Assembly: GCA_023898765.1 (NCBI GenBank)
Contig: CP060238.1
Span: forward strand, 868,001 to 932,000
Direction of reading: 5' to 3'
DNA from: Rhodospirillales bacterium
GTDB lineage: Bacteria; Pseudomonadota; Alphaproteobacteria; Micavibrionales; Micavibrionaceae
DNA length: 64,000 nucleotides
In this document: positions 43,276 to 52,644 of the stretch, one piece after another
Position numbering within the stretch: position 1 is the stretch's first letter
How the letters are laid out: each line of letters opens with the position of its first letter
The notes under the pieces: generated by a model
What the model saw: the letters and a program-made list of their open reading frames with translations, nothing else
The model's database searches: none
Told to the model about the DNA's origin: nothing
Made by a program: the position numbers and the translations under genes

Positions 43276-44712
43276 ATGGAACATACATTCAGAAACAGAA
43301 AAACGGTTTTAAGCTTGATGGCTTTGGCGCTTTTTGTGCTGATGCCCTGCGGTCAGGCGCTGGCGGGCAAGGCGGATTTCGCCGGTCTGGTTGGCATACC
43401 GCATGATCCAACGGTGGACATCATGCTGGGCAAGGCCGAGATGGTTGAAATCTCCGGCCCTGTTTCCGATATCCTGGTGGCCAATCCTTCCATTGTGGAT
43501 GTGATGGCTGTGCGCTCCAACCGCCTGTATCTGGTCGGGACGGCTTTGGGGGACACGAATATTATGGCGCTGGATGCGGCGGGAAATATTGTGAAGCGCC
43601 TGAATGTCCACGTCCAGATGGATATCGAAAAACTGGAAGTCATGTTGGGCAAACTCTATCCGAACGAAGAGGTCCAGCTAAACATCCTGAGCGATCAGGT
43701 TGTGTTGACCGGGGATGTTTCGACGCCGTCCGTTGCCAATTCGATTGCGACTCTGGTTGCGCAATACGCGGCGGAAGTTTCGGGCGCCCAGGGAACGACC
43801 GATGAAATTGTCACCAATATGCTGTCCGTGCGCGGAGAGCAGCAGGTGATGCTCCGTGTGAAAATCGTCGAAGCCGCGCGCAGCGCCCTGAAGGATTTGG
43901 GCGTGGAAACGAGCTACACGGGTAACATTGACAATGCGACCAGTATTGCGACGACCGCCGCGACGGCCCTTGGACTGACCGCGCCGGCCCAGCTTGGCGT
44001 CATGGCCCTGACCTATGCCGGAAACGGCTTTGGGCCGCTGAATTTCCTCGTGCGTGCGCTGGAGGAAGAAGGGATTGTCAACACGCTGGCGGAGCCGAAC
44101 CTGACCGCTATTTCCGGTGAACAGGCAGGATTCCTCGCCGGGGGTGAATTCCCGATTCCAACGGAAATTGACCGCAACGGAAACCTCGTCTATGAATTTC
44201 GTCCGTTCGGGGTATCTTTGAATTTCCGTCCGATCGTGATGTCGTCCAACCGGATCAATCTGGAGCTTACGACGGAAGTTTCGACCACCTCTTTCGAACA
44301 GAACCTGCAGCTTAACGGTATTAACGTGCCGACCTTCAATGTGCGCCGCGCGAAAACGACGGTAGAGCTTCCGAGCGGCGGGACCCTGATGATTGCGGGC
44401 TTGCTGGAGTCCAATACGATTTCCGGCCTGACGCAGCTTCCCGGTGTCGGCGACGTTCCGGTTCTGGGGGATCTTTTGAAATCCGACACGTTCCAACGGG
44501 ATGAATCCGAACTGGTTGTCGTGATTACACCGTATCTGGTAGAGCCTTTTGCGCAAAACAATTCGCAGGAGCAGGACGTTCCGGAAGAACCTTCCCGGGA
44601 AAGCAGTCAGATGACAGGGATCTTCGGCAATAATATTCGCCGGACTTACGGGGCCTCTGCGCCGGAAGACCTTCTGCAGGAAACCGGTAGCTTTGGATAT
44701 ATTATCGATTAG
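43276..44712 (+). CDS. cpaC: Secretin CpaC/RcpA
   Basis: The outer-membrane secretin of the Tad pilus. The 478-residue protein has a Sec signal (MALALFVLMPCGQALAG), an N-terminal pilus-assembly domain (EMVEISGPVSDILVANPSIVD), a BON-like segment, and the secretin domain (GEFPIPTEIDRNGNLVYEFRPFGVSL and LPGVGDVPVLGDLLKS). AAGGTGAG lies six bases before ATG 43276. cpaD follows 11 bases after its stop. Confidence 0.92.
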   Translation: MEHTFRNRKTVLSLMALALFVLMPCGQALAGKADFAGLVGIPHDPTVDIMLGKAEMVEISGPVSDILVANPSIVDVMAVRSNRLYLVGTALGDTNIMALDAAGNIVKRLNVHVQMDIEKLEVMLGKLYPNEEVQLNILSDQVVLTGDVSTPSVANSIATLVAQYAAEVSGAQGTTDEIVTNMLSVRGEQQVMLRVKIVEAARSALKDLGVETSYTGNIDNATSIATTAATALGLTAPAQLGVMALTYAGNGFGPLNFLVRALEEEGIVNTLAEPNLTAISGEQAGFLAGGEFPIPTEIDRNGNLVYEFRPFGVSLNFRPIVMSSNRINLELTTEVSTTSFEQNLQLNGINVPTFNVRRAKTTVELPSGGTLMIAGLLESNTISGLTQLPGVGDVPVLGDLLKSDTFQRDESELVVVITPYLVEPFAQNNSQEQDVPEEPSRESSQMTGIFGNNIRRTYGASAPEDLLQETGSFGYIID

Positions 44713-44723
44713 GGGACAGGAAG

Positions 44724-45380
44724 ATGGAAAAAACAAAAATATTTTTGACGGCCTTGACGGGATGCCTCGTTTTGGGAGGGTGCATCCACCAGAGCACCCC
44801 GTCCATGATGAATACGTCCCGCGCGGAACTGGTAAGTCAGACCAGCATGGAACAGGTTCCCCTGTCCGGGGTGGATGACGGCTATTTGTCGTCTCTGGCG
44901 GCGCAGTACGACCGGTATGGAGACGGGCCGATAGATCTGACCATGACCTATAACCCGAAATCGAAATCCTTCACGTCGATGAAGGCCGTTTCGGAACTTG
45001 CAAGGATCAACAGGACGTTGGCTCAAAAGGGTATTGTAAACGTCAAAACGGCGACGATGCCCGTTGAGGGGGAGGAGCCCGTTTTGATGGTGTCCTTTGA
45101 TACCGTTCACGCGCAGGCGCCGTCGGATTGCGGTGAAATGCCCGCACTGAGAGATCATAATACGTCGCGGGATATTAACGGATACCGTTTCGGGTGCGGC
45201 GTTGAAACCATGCTGGCGCGCCAGATATCGCGTCCCGGCGATTTGCGTGGAAAAGAAACGACAGGCAGCGCCGATGCGCGCCGGGCGACAAGTATCGTGG
45301 AGGTTCACAGAACGGTCGATCCGGAGCGTGTGAGGTCCGAGCTGGAGGTTTTTGGTCGCGAAGAGATCTCTGGCGAATAA
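44724..45380 (+). CDS. cpaD: Tad pilus assembly lipoprotein CpaD
   Basis: A 218-residue lipoprotein (signal ending LGGC, Cys20) of the CpaD/RcpB type, thought to assist secretin placement. Recognisable parts are SAIRDLSF-like DPLTMTYNPKS, ELARINRTLAQKGI, and a Cys pair (SDCGEMPAL and RFGCGVE). It lies between cpaC and cpaE, matching the order in Caulobacter, and the length is normal. The ATG is 11 bases after the cpaC stop. Confidence 0.85.
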   Translation: MEKTKIFLTALTGCLVLGGCIHQSTPSMMNTSRAELVSQTSMEQVPLSGVDDGYLSSLAAQYDRYGDGPIDLTMTYNPKSKSFTSMKAVSELARINRTLAQKGIVNVKTATMPVEGEEPVLMVSFDTVHAQAPSDCGEMPALRDHNTSRDINGYRFGCGVETMLARQISRPGDLRGKETTGSADARRATSIVEVHRTVDPERVRSELEVFGREEISGE

Positions 45381-45431
45381 AAAGAGAGGGGGAAGCTTTC
45401 GTGTGAATGAAAAACACGGGGCAAAAAAGGT

Positions 45432-46673
45432 ATGAGTGAGCAGGTTAACAAAGAAACGGATATCCTTCTTCCTTCTGCGGGAGTGGATTTGTTTATCCGT
45501 GATGCGGAGACGACCGAGTCTGCGAAAGAGATGGGGAAAGACTGGCGCTTCGCCCGCGTGAATGTGAATGTCCGTGAAGGGGGTGTTGAATCCGCCATTA
45601 AGGAATACCAGCTTTCCCAGTCGCCTGCGCTGGTCATTATCGAAACGGACACCACGGATGAGAGCTTTATTGCGCATCTGGAAACGCTGTCGCGCTATTG
45701 TGCGGAAGGCACGAACGCGGTTGTGATCGGTCCGGTGAATGATGTCAATCTTTACCGGAGCCTTACCTCCATGGGGGTAAGCGATTATCTGGTGCGGCCG
45801 GTGCCGAAAGATGTTTTGAGCGAAGTTGTCGCGAAGGCGCTTGTGTGCCAGCTTGGGGCCAGCGGCAGCCGGCTGATCGGCGTGATCGGTTCCAAAGGCG
45901 GTGTCGGCGCTTCCGTTCTGGCGCAGGCGCTGGCTCTGGGCGTTTCTGAAAAGCTGGGGGAAAAGACCTTTCTGCTGGACGCTGCGGGAGGCTGGTCTTC
46001 TCTGGGCGTTGGCATGGGGTTTGAGCCGAGCGGCTCTTTGCACGAAGCGGTGCGCGCGGCCGTAACGGAAGATGAAGATACCCTCAAACGCATGCTGTTT
46101 TCTGCCAATGACAAACTCAGCGTTTTGGCGAGCGGGAGCGAGTCCATGCTGGAGCCGTCTGTGCAGGCCCAGCAATATGAAGCGCTTCTGGATATGGTGA
46201 TGGCACTGTATCCTGTCGTGCTGGTGGATCTATCCGGCTCTATCCCGTCCTTGAAGCGGACGATTATTAACCGCGTGCATGAATTGATTGTTGTGTCGAC
46301 GCCGACCCTGGCCTCTTTGCGGGCGGCGCGGAGTCTCTTTGCCGAAGTCAAGGCCCTGCGGGACGGTTCGGACGGCGGTCTGGAACTGATTTTAAACATG
46401 CAGGGCATGGCTCCCGGGAAAGAAGTGCCGAAGGCGGATATCAAGGCGGCGCTGGACCGCGATCCTTCCGTTTTGGTGCCTTTTGATCCGAAGCTTTTCC
46501 TTGGTCTGGAAAGCGAAGGAAAGCAGATTACGTCGGATAAAGCGGGGATGCAGATTGTTGAAACTCTTTTGCCGCTTGCGCGCAAGCTTATTGTCGCCAA
46601 GGGGGAAGGCTCAGACGAAAAAGCGGAAACTTCGGGCTTTTTGGGGCAGTTTATCGGCAAGCTGAAAAAATAA
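45432..46673 (+). CDS. cpaE: Tad pilus localisation ATPase CpaE/TadZ
   Basis: CpaE/TadZ is a MinD/ParA-like ATPase that places the Tad machinery at the pole, fused to a receiver-like N-terminal domain (about residues 10-130). The deviant Walker A is GSKGGVGASVLAQAL (residues 153-167), followed by TFLLDAAGGWSSLG and LVDLSGSIPSLKR. The usual second half of the ParA motif is retained. It begins 51 bases after cpaD and overlaps nothing; cpaF starts one base after the stop. Confidence 0.9.
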   Translation: MSEQVNKETDILLPSAGVDLFIRDAETTESAKEMGKDWRFARVNVNVREGGVESAIKEYQLSQSPALVIIETDTTDESFIAHLETLSRYCAEGTNAVVIGPVNDVNLYRSLTSMGVSDYLVRPVPKDVLSEVVAKALVCQLGASGSRLIGVIGSKGGVGASVLAQALALGVSEKLGEKTFLLDAAGGWSSLGVGMGFEPSGSLHEAVRAAVTEDEDTLKRMLFSANDKLSVLASGSESMLEPSVQAQQYEALLDMVMALYPVVLVDLSGSIPSLKRTIINRVHELIVVSTPTLASLRAARSLFAEVKALRDGSDGGLELILNMQGMAPGKEVPKADIKAALDRDPSVLVPFDPKLFLGLESEGKQITSDKAGMQIVETLLPLARKLIVAKGEGSDEKAETSGFLGQFIGKLKK

Positions 46674-46674
46674 A

Positions 46675-48228
46675 ATGTTTGGGAAAAAACAATCAGGCTC
46701 CGCCACGCCGCCGAAAAAACCGCCGCCCCTGAAAAAGGAAGAGGTAGCGGAGGAGGCCCCTGCGCCCGAAGCCGAAAAAACAGAACCCAAAGACACAAAA
46801 GACGTCAAAGAAGATGTTTCTTCAAAAGAGAAACCTGCCAAAAGCGAAAAGAAACAGGCCGGGCCTCCCAAAGAATTTGAGGATGACGCGTTCTCTTTGG
46901 AAGAAGAAGAGGAAGATGTCGCCGACAAATTCCACGATGCGGCCGATGCGGTGACGTCCATGCGGCTGAAACGCGCCCGTAACCGGATCTGGCTGGATTT
47001 GCGGGATGGGATTGACTTGAAGGCGCTGGCGCGGATGAAAACCGAAGAAGCGCGCGAGGAAGTGCGCAGCGCCGTCGAGGAGATTTCCCGTTTTCGAAAT
47101 CTTGATTTAACGCCGTCCGAACTTTCCAAAATCGCCAGGGAATGCGGCGACGATATGTTGGGGTTTGGTCCGCTGGAAGAGCTTTTGTCCCGCGATGATA
47201 TCGCCGATATCATGATTAACGGGGCGGAGACGACCTATATCGAGGTCAATGGAAAAATTGAAAAAGCGAAAGTCGATTTTCGGGATAACCAGCATCTGAC
47301 GACCATATGCCAGCGCATTGTGGGCGCGATCGGGCGGCGGGTCGATGAAGCGTCCCCTATTTGCGATGCGCGTTTGCCGGACGGGTCGCGGGTCAACGTT
47401 ATTATCCCGCCGCTGGCCGTTGACGGCGCCTGCATGACCATCCGTAAATTCAAAAAGGACAAGCTGACGCTTGAAAAACTGTTGGAGTTCGGGTCGATGT
47501 CGCCGAGCTGCGCCAAGCTGATTATGGCGATCGGGCGTTGCCGCGTGAATGTTCTTGTCTCCGGCGGAACGGGGTCCGGCAAGACGACAATGCTCAACTG
47601 CGTGACCAAATATATCGAACAGGGGGAGCGGATTATCACATGCGAGGATGCGTGCGAACTCCAGCTTCAGCAGCCTCACGTGGTGCGGCTTGAAACCCGT
47701 CCGCCGAACCTGGAGGGCGTGGGGGAAATTACCATGCGGGATCTGGTGAAGAACTGCCTGCGGATGCGCCCGGAACGGATTATCGTGGGGGAGGTGCGGG
47801 GGCCGGAAGCGTTCGATCTTTTGCAGGCCATGAATACGGGGCATGACGGTTCCATGGGAACGGTGCACGCGAACAATCCGCGCGAGGCCATTTCCCGTAT
47901 GGAAAACATGATTGCGATGGGGGGGATGAATTTGCCGACCATTGCCGTGCGGGAACAGATTGCCTCGGCGGTGAACGTCATTATCCAGGTGCAGCGCTTG
48001 CGGGACGGGTCCCGGAAGGTGACGCATGTTTCCGAGATTACCGGCATGGAAGGAGAGGTCGTGACGATGCAGGACCTTTTCAAGCTGGAATTTCTCGGGG
48101 AGGATGAAAACGGGAAGCTGATTACCGAAATCAGGTCTTCCGGCATGCGTCCGAAATTCTGGGACAATGCGCGTCAGTTCGGCGTGGAGAAAATGGTGCT
48201 CGACGCCATGGAGGAGGCTTACGACTGA
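46675..48228 (+). CDS. cpaF: Tad pilus ATPase CpaF/TadA
   Basis: CpaF is the hexameric secretion ATPase that drives both extension and retraction of Tad pili. The 517-residue protein has a long acidic/Lys-rich disordered N-terminus (about 100 residues), the DIMINGAETTYIEVNG region, Walker A SGGTGSGKTTMLN near residue 300, the Asp box ITCEDACELQLQQ, and Walker B RPERIIVGEVRGPEAFD. It starts one base after the cpaE stop. The N-terminus is longer than in Caulobacter. Confidence 0.95.
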   Translation: MFGKKQSGSATPPKKPPPLKKEEVAEEAPAPEAEKTEPKDTKDVKEDVSSKEKPAKSEKKQAGPPKEFEDDAFSLEEEEEDVADKFHDAADAVTSMRLKRARNRIWLDLRDGIDLKALARMKTEEAREEVRSAVEEISRFRNLDLTPSELSKIARECGDDMLGFGPLEELLSRDDIADIMINGAETTYIEVNGKIEKAKVDFRDNQHLTTICQRIVGAIGRRVDEASPICDARLPDGSRVNVIIPPLAVDGACMTIRKFKKDKLTLEKLLEFGSMSPSCAKLIMAIGRCRVNVLVSGGTGSGKTTMLNCVTKYIEQGERIITCEDACELQLQQPHVVRLETRPPNLEGVGEITMRDLVKNCLRMRPERIIVGEVRGPEAFDLLQAMNTGHDGSMGTVHANNPREAISRMENMIAMGGMNLPTIAVREQIASAVNVIIQVQRLRDGSRKVTHVSEITGMEGEVVTMQDLFKLEFLGEDENGKLITEIRSSGMRPKFWDNARQFGVEKMVLDAMEEAYD

Positions 48229-48229
48229 T

Positions 48230-49195
48230 ATGCTTTCCGCCGTTATCATCGGACTGATTTTTTTGCTTGTCGTTGGCATGGCCGCCGCGATGCATTTCAA
48301 TACAAAAGCGGAAAAGCGCAAGCGGGTTTTAAATGTTATCGGCGGGGGGGCGTCTTTCAAGAAAGGAAAAAAAGGGTCGGATCAAAATCGCCGCCGTGCG
48401 GATCTTGCCAGAAAGCTGAAAGAAGGCGGGAGCGAAGACTCTGCGGAGAAAAGGAACAAGCTTGCCGATTCCATCGAGCAGGCGGGCTACAGGTTTTCAA
48501 CCAGGAAATTCTGGACGGGCTCTCTTCTCCTTTCCGTTGTGGCGACATTAGTGGCCTATGTCGCCGGTCTGTCCGTGTTTCTTGTGACGATGGTGGCCAT
48601 TATTTTTTTCTTCGGGGTGCCGCGTTTGTTTTTACGGATGAGCGCGAAAAGCCGCCAGAAAAAATTCATGGCGGATTTTGCCGATGCGCTGGAGTCCATG
48701 ACGCGGCTTTTAAAAGCCGGTATGCCGGTCAGCGAAGCGATCAAGATGGTCGCGCGGGAATTTTCCGGTCCGCTCGGGGAAGAAATGGACCGCGTGTTCG
48801 ATCAGCAGAAAATCGGGGTGCCGCTGGCCGAAGCCGTTCTGGCGGCCGGGCGGCGCATGCCGCTGCCTGAAATGCAGATGTTTGCAACGGCCGTGGCCAT
48901 TCAGGCGCAAACGGGATCGAGCCTGTCTGAAATTCTTGAAAATCTGGCGACGGTCATTCGCGCGCGTTTTCGTCTCAGGCGGAAAGTGGAGGCGCTGTCT
49001 TCGGAGGCCAAGGCCTCTGCCATGATTATCGGGGCGCTTCCCTGCGTTGTTGCCCTGGGGATGTATTTTATCAACCCGGAATATATCAGGCTTTTGTTTA
49101 CGGACCCCACGGGGAAAGTTTTGCTGGGGAGCGCTCTTACATGGATGTTTATCGGCGTTCTCGTGATGCGCCAGATGATTAACTTTAAGGTGTAG
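48230..49195 (+). CDS. tadB: Tad pilus platform protein TadB/CpaG
   Basis: TadB is one of the two GspF-like inner-membrane platform subunits. The 321-residue protein has an N-terminal membrane helix (LSAVIIGLIFLLVVGMAA), a central pair of helices (SLLLSVVATLVAYVAGLS), the GspF domain FADALESMTRLLKAGMPVSEAI and FATAVAIQAQTGSSLSEILE, and C-terminal membrane helices. ATG 48230 gives this start; a longer frame overlaps cpaF. It starts one base after the cpaF stop. Confidence 0.92.
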   Translation: MLSAVIIGLIFLLVVGMAAAMHFNTKAEKRKRVLNVIGGGASFKKGKKGSDQNRRRADLARKLKEGGSEDSAEKRNKLADSIEQAGYRFSTRKFWTGSLLLSVVATLVAYVAGLSVFLVTMVAIIFFFGVPRLFLRMSAKSRQKKFMADFADALESMTRLLKAGMPVSEAIKMVAREFSGPLGEEMDRVFDQQKIGVPLAEAVLAAGRRMPLPEMQMFATAVAIQAQTGSSLSEILENLATVIRARFRLRRKVEALSSEAKASAMIIGALPCVVALGMYFINPEYIRLLFTDPTGKVLLGSALTWMFIGVLVMRQMINFKV

Positions 49196-49198
49196 GCT

Positions 49199-50155
49199 AT
49201 GTTCGGGATTACGAGCGATTTAATTATTGTGGTTGTCAGCGCGCTTGCCGCCGCGCTGTCTTTTGCCGCTTTTGCCCTGCCTTTTCTGCAACGGGGAGAG
49301 CAGAAGGCGCGCTATAAGGATGTGATCGAAAAGCGCCGGAAAACCCTTTTCGACACCACACGGCAGGAGCTTGAGAATAAGGGGCAGAAATCCGTTTCGG
49401 CAAAAGACTCCGTGGCAACCTTTTTCAAGGTTCAGAAGCTGGCGGGGGAGCTTGGCGAAAAAATCAGGACGCAATTGCTTGTGGCCGGTATTCGAAATCC
49501 GATGGCGCCGATCTTTTATATCCTGGCGCAAATTATTCTGCCGATTATTTTTGTCGCTTTTTCAATGCTGTTTATTTCGGCTGCCGAAAAAGAAGTCTCC
49601 AACAGTATGACGATGATAATTTTGGTTGGCGCTATTTTTACCGGTTTCTTTTTGCCGCGCCTGCTTGTGAAAAATCAGGGCATCAAGCGTCAGGAAGAGC
49701 TGAATATCTCTTTTCCCGACTCGCTGGATATGATGCTGATTTGTGTTCAGGGCGGCATCGGTCTGGAGCAGACCGTCGAGAGGGTGGCGGAAGAAGTGTC
49801 CGAACATGCGCCTGTTTTGGCGGAAGAGCTTGGTATCCTGAGTGCGGAAATGGCGATGCTCAGCGACCGTCGTGCGGCCTTGAGCGATTTTGGCCGGCGT
49901 GTCGGCGGGTATGGGAAATCCTTTGCCACGGCGCTGATACAGGCGGAGCAATACGGGACGTCCGTTTCGCAGGCGCTGCGCGTCATGGCGGATGAGCTGC
50001 GCGACATACGCATGGCCAAGGCTGAGCAAAAAGCCGCCTCTTTGCCGCCCAAACTCACGGTGCCGATGATTTTGTTCTTTTTGCCCGCGCTTTTTATTGT
50101 CATCCTTGGCCCGGCCGGGATCAGCGCGTCGGCGGCAGGGATCGGCGGCGGTTAA
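49199..50155 (+). CDS. tadC: Tad pilus platform protein TadC/CpaH
   Basis: TadC is the second GspF-like platform subunit. The 318-residue protein has an N-terminal helix (LIIVVVSALAAALSFAAFAL), a double helix in the middle, FPDSLDMMLICVQGGIGLEQTVERVAEE as the GspF motif, and AEQYGTSVSQALRVMADELR. It starts three bases after the tadB stop and its last four bases overlap the end of the convergent tadD gene. Confidence 0.92.
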   Translation: MFGITSDLIIVVVSALAAALSFAAFALPFLQRGEQKARYKDVIEKRRKTLFDTTRQELENKGQKSVSAKDSVATFFKVQKLAGELGEKIRTQLLVAGIRNPMAPIFYILAQIILPIIFVAFSMLFISAAEKEVSNSMTMIILVGAIFTGFFLPRLLVKNQGIKRQEELNISFPDSLDMMLICVQGGIGLEQTVERVAEEVSEHAPVLAEELGILSAEMAMLSDRRAALSDFGRRVGGYGKSFATALIQAEQYGTSVSQALRVMADELRDIRMAKAEQKAASLPPKLTVPMILFFLPALFIVILGPAGISASAAGIGGG

Positions 50156-51090
50156 TCGTTGAGACGGCGTTTTTTGGGGGACGGAGACGTTTGTGCCGGT
50201 GCGGCCGGTTCTTCCAGATTTTGAATTTCTTCCAGCGTTTCTTTTTCGACTTTTTCGACTTCGGCGTTTTCAACCTTTTCGGTTGCCGGCGCGGGAATCA
50301 CGATTTTGTTTTTCAGGCTTTCAGGTGCGTCCGGCTTATGGGATGGCGCAGGGGGCGGCGGCGCAAAAGATCTTCTGCTTTGCCCCGAAGACGTTTCATA
50401 CAGGGTGGAAATAATCCGGTAATTGCGTTCGATTTCCATGCGTCTGGGCGAGAGGCTGCGCGCTTTTTCAAGGACATTGAGAGATTCTTTCAGGTTTCCC
50501 TGCGAGGCCAGATTGAGCGCCAGGTTGTTCAGGATGGGGGCGGGGTCGCCTTTCCAGTGGCTTAAACCCTGCCGGAAGGCTTCTTCGGCCTGTTCATGGC
50601 GGTTCTGGGCGTCCAGCGCCGTTCCCAGCGCGAGAAAAGCCCGCCCCTGGTCCGGGTTCAGGGCAATGGATTCACGGGCCGTTTCTTCCGCTGACTGGTA
50701 GTCTCCCAATCCCAAATGGACCATGGCCATTTCCGTTAAGGTATCCGGGTGGGCTTTCTTGCCCGTTGTGTGCGGTTTTAGAACAAGGCGGGCCTTGTTC
50801 AGTTGTTCGTCTTCGCGCAAGGCCCTTGCAAAGCGGGCCGCGACCACCGGATCTGCCGAATTACGTTTGTAAATTTGTTCCAGCAGCAGGAGGCTCTCCT
50901 GTTTATTTCCACGATTTTCTGCATCCTGCAATGCTTTTTCAATGGCGGAATTAATCCTGTTTTCCGTCTGTTCCGGTGACGGTTTCGGGCGCTCTTCACT
51001 TGTTGTTGTGGTTTCGCAGGCGCCCAGGGCCAGGGCCGATACCATAAGGCAGAGGCAGAAAGATTTTTTGGGAAAGAATGAAGAAGGCAT
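50152..51090 (-). CDS. tadD: TPR lipoprotein TadD
   Basis: TadD-like proteins are TPR pilotins that help secretin insertion. The 312-residue protein starts at ATG 51090 (a longer frame is spurious), with a lipoprotein signal ending in LGAC, then tetratricopeptide repeats (about residues 45-215, such as TEMAMVHLGLGDYQSAEETA and LGTALDAQNRHEQAEEAF), and a Pro-rich and Glu/Val-rich tail (ATEKVENAEVEKVEKETLE). It is convergent with tadC; the other tad genes are on the plus strand. Confidence 0.82.
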   Translation of the reverse strand: MPSSFFPKKSFCLCLMVSALALGACETTTTSEERPKPSPEQTENRINSAIEKALQDAENRGNKQESLLLLEQIYKRNSADPVVAARFARALREDEQLNKARLVLKPHTTGKKAHPDTLTEMAMVHLGLGDYQSAEETARESIALNPDQGRAFLALGTALDAQNRHEQAEEAFRQGLSHWKGDPAPILNNLALNLASQGNLKESLNVLEKARSLSPRRMEIERNYRIISTLYETSSGQSRRSFAPPPPAPSHKPDAPESLKNKIVIPAPATEKVENAEVEKVEKETLEEIQNLEEPAAPAQTSPSPKKRRLND

Positions 51091-51139
51091 GATGTCGGTT
51101 TTTCGTATGTGAATCTGTTGTTTGTTAAAAGGGAGCGCC

Positions 51140-51730
51140 CTATTCCGTTTGTTCCTCAAGCGGGGGGGTGCTGGCGGCAGGAGAAGATGTGGAGGCGCCC
51201 GATGCACCGGAAGAAGGGGCTTCTTCAGGGGAATCCGTTTGCTCTGTTTCTTCTCCCATCTGGGTCACATTTATTTCATGACACATATCGGGACAGAAAT
51301 AAACGCTTGTTGCGCGGCAGCCCGAGTCCTGGGCCGCATTGGCGCAGCTTCGGCGGACACGGATGTAGTTTTCTTTCGGCGCGGCCACAATGACATGACG
51401 CTGCATAACGATCTCGCCTTTTTTGTCCAGGACTGTGAAGTGGGTTGCGCCGGGTGCGCGCGGGACCAGAACAAGCAGGCGGGGCGTGTCCATCATGACG
51501 CTGAGATGCGCGGGATTGCCGACAACGACGCTTATGGCGTCCCGGTCCAGCCGGAGCAGTTCCGATTTTTCCGGGGTGAGGCGCAGCATCGGATGTGTCG
51601 CAAGGACCGAGTCACCGAGTTCCACCGTTGTCGAAGTAGGCGGCAAAAAATCCTGCGCCCGGGCGACGGAAGGCAGGGCCGCAAATCCGGCGGCGGCAAG
51701 GCAGAACATAAAAATTTTGAAATTTGGCAT
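51140..51730 (-). CDS. Exported pilus-assembly N-terminal-domain protein
   Basis: A 196-residue exported protein. It has a Sec signal (AAAGFAALPSVARAQ) and a domain like the N-terminal domain of the CpaC secretin: SELLRLDRDAISVVVGNPAHLSV parallels the same region of CpaC, followed by LLVLVPRAPGATHFTVLDKKG. Four Cys (RRSCANAAQDSGCRA and YFCPDMCHE) and a Ser/Ala/Pro/Glu tail follow. It lies upstream of tadD on the same strand, 49 bases apart, and probably works with the Tad secretin in the periplasm. Confidence 0.75.
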   Translation of the reverse strand: MPNFKIFMFCLAAAGFAALPSVARAQDFLPPTSTTVELGDSVLATHPMLRLTPEKSELLRLDRDAISVVVGNPAHLSVMMDTPRLLVLVPRAPGATHFTVLDKKGEIVMQRHVIVAAPKENYIRVRRSCANAAQDSGCRATSVYFCPDMCHEINVTQMGEETEQTDSPEEAPSSGASGASTSSPAASTPPLEEQTE

Positions 51731-52050
51731 GAGCTTTTATTTTCGGAAGTTAAAACGTGTGAACAGGAAGCGTTATAGAAAAACGTATTTGTACGTCCTT
51801 TAATTATACCGTTAAAGTGCGTTTTCTTCACGGTTTTTCTGTTAAAATTTTAGGTAAATAAAACGGGAAAATAAAAAAACACATTTTCCTCTTACCCGCT
51901 TGTTTTACGAAACACCAGCTCCACATATTTCTGTGGATAAGTCGGACAAAAGAAGGATTTTCTCTTGACATAATATTAACAGCTATTACGCTGCACGGTA
52001 TAGCGAGTAGCTCTGGGTTCATTTTACGAGTGAACGGAAAGAGAGGCCCC
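51731..52050. other. AT-rich intergenic region with possible promoter
   Basis: No ORF with coding character is seen. A TTGACA box at 51965-51970 with TACGCT 16 bases downstream is a possible promoter for the 52051 gene. Confidence 0.4.
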
Positions 52051-52569
52051 ATGTCTTATACAGCGGGGGTGTTCGCGCAGAGCGCCGGTGCGGCGGCGGC
52101 AGGTGCGCAGGCAGGCGCGTTAGCGCATGCAGCGGTGGGTGAGCCCGGAGGCCGGGTTGTTATCACCGCGGTTAAAGTTACAAAAAATCCCGATGGCACA
52201 TGGATGGCGACATGCACGGCGATGTTCGTTCCGCCTGCGCGGTCCGGTGACAAAAGCGTTCGCGGAGCGCAGGCATCTCCGGCGCGCCGCGGCGCGTCGA
52301 AAGAAAGACCGCAGGAGTCTTCGGGGCAGGCAGGGCGGATGACCCGCGGGACGGGGCAGGAGGTGCGGTTCCGCGTGCCTATGCAGGTCGCGGGGCGGGG
52401 GGGAAGGCAGGTCCTCACGCCCTCTGAGTGGCCTATATTTTGGGGGTTGCGGGATATGGCAGGGCTTAATTTGAGGACGTTGCCGATCGCCAGAAACCCC
52501 TTTCATTCTCATTTGGAGCATCTTCATGGCTATGACTATCATCATCATTATCCCTTTTCCGTACATTAA
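52051..52569 (+). CDS. Hypothetical protein with His-rich C-terminus
   Basis: I do not recognise this 172-residue protein. The N-terminus is Ala/Gly-rich (FAQSAGAAAAGAQAGALAHA), the middle is basic with a beta-like segment (VVITAVKVTKNPDGTWMATC), and residues from about 150 are rich in His and Tyr (NPFHSHLEHLHGYDYHHHY), which could bind metal. ATG 52051 has GAGAGG five bases upstream and is preferred over GTG 52030. No cleavable signal is evident. The next gene starts 75 bases downstream. Confidence 0.5.
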   Translation: MSYTAGVFAQSAGAAAAGAQAGALAHAAVGEPGGRVVITAVKVTKNPDGTWMATCTAMFVPPARSGDKSVRGAQASPARRGASKERPQESSGQAGRMTRGTGQEVRFRVPMQVAGRGGRQVLTPSEWPIFWGLRDMAGLNLRTLPIARNPFHSHLEHLHGYDYHHHYPFSVH

Positions 52570-52644
52570 ATGCGCCTTTGATTGTGGAAGAGGGCGGGTT
52601 GTTGTATGCTTGCCTTCATTCAGGGATCGGAAAGCAGGCATATC

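Noticed and set aside
44709..46175. 488-codon minus-strand frame across cpaD and cpaE
   Set aside because: Shadow of two recognised plus-strand Tad genes; Arg/His-rich low-quality translation.
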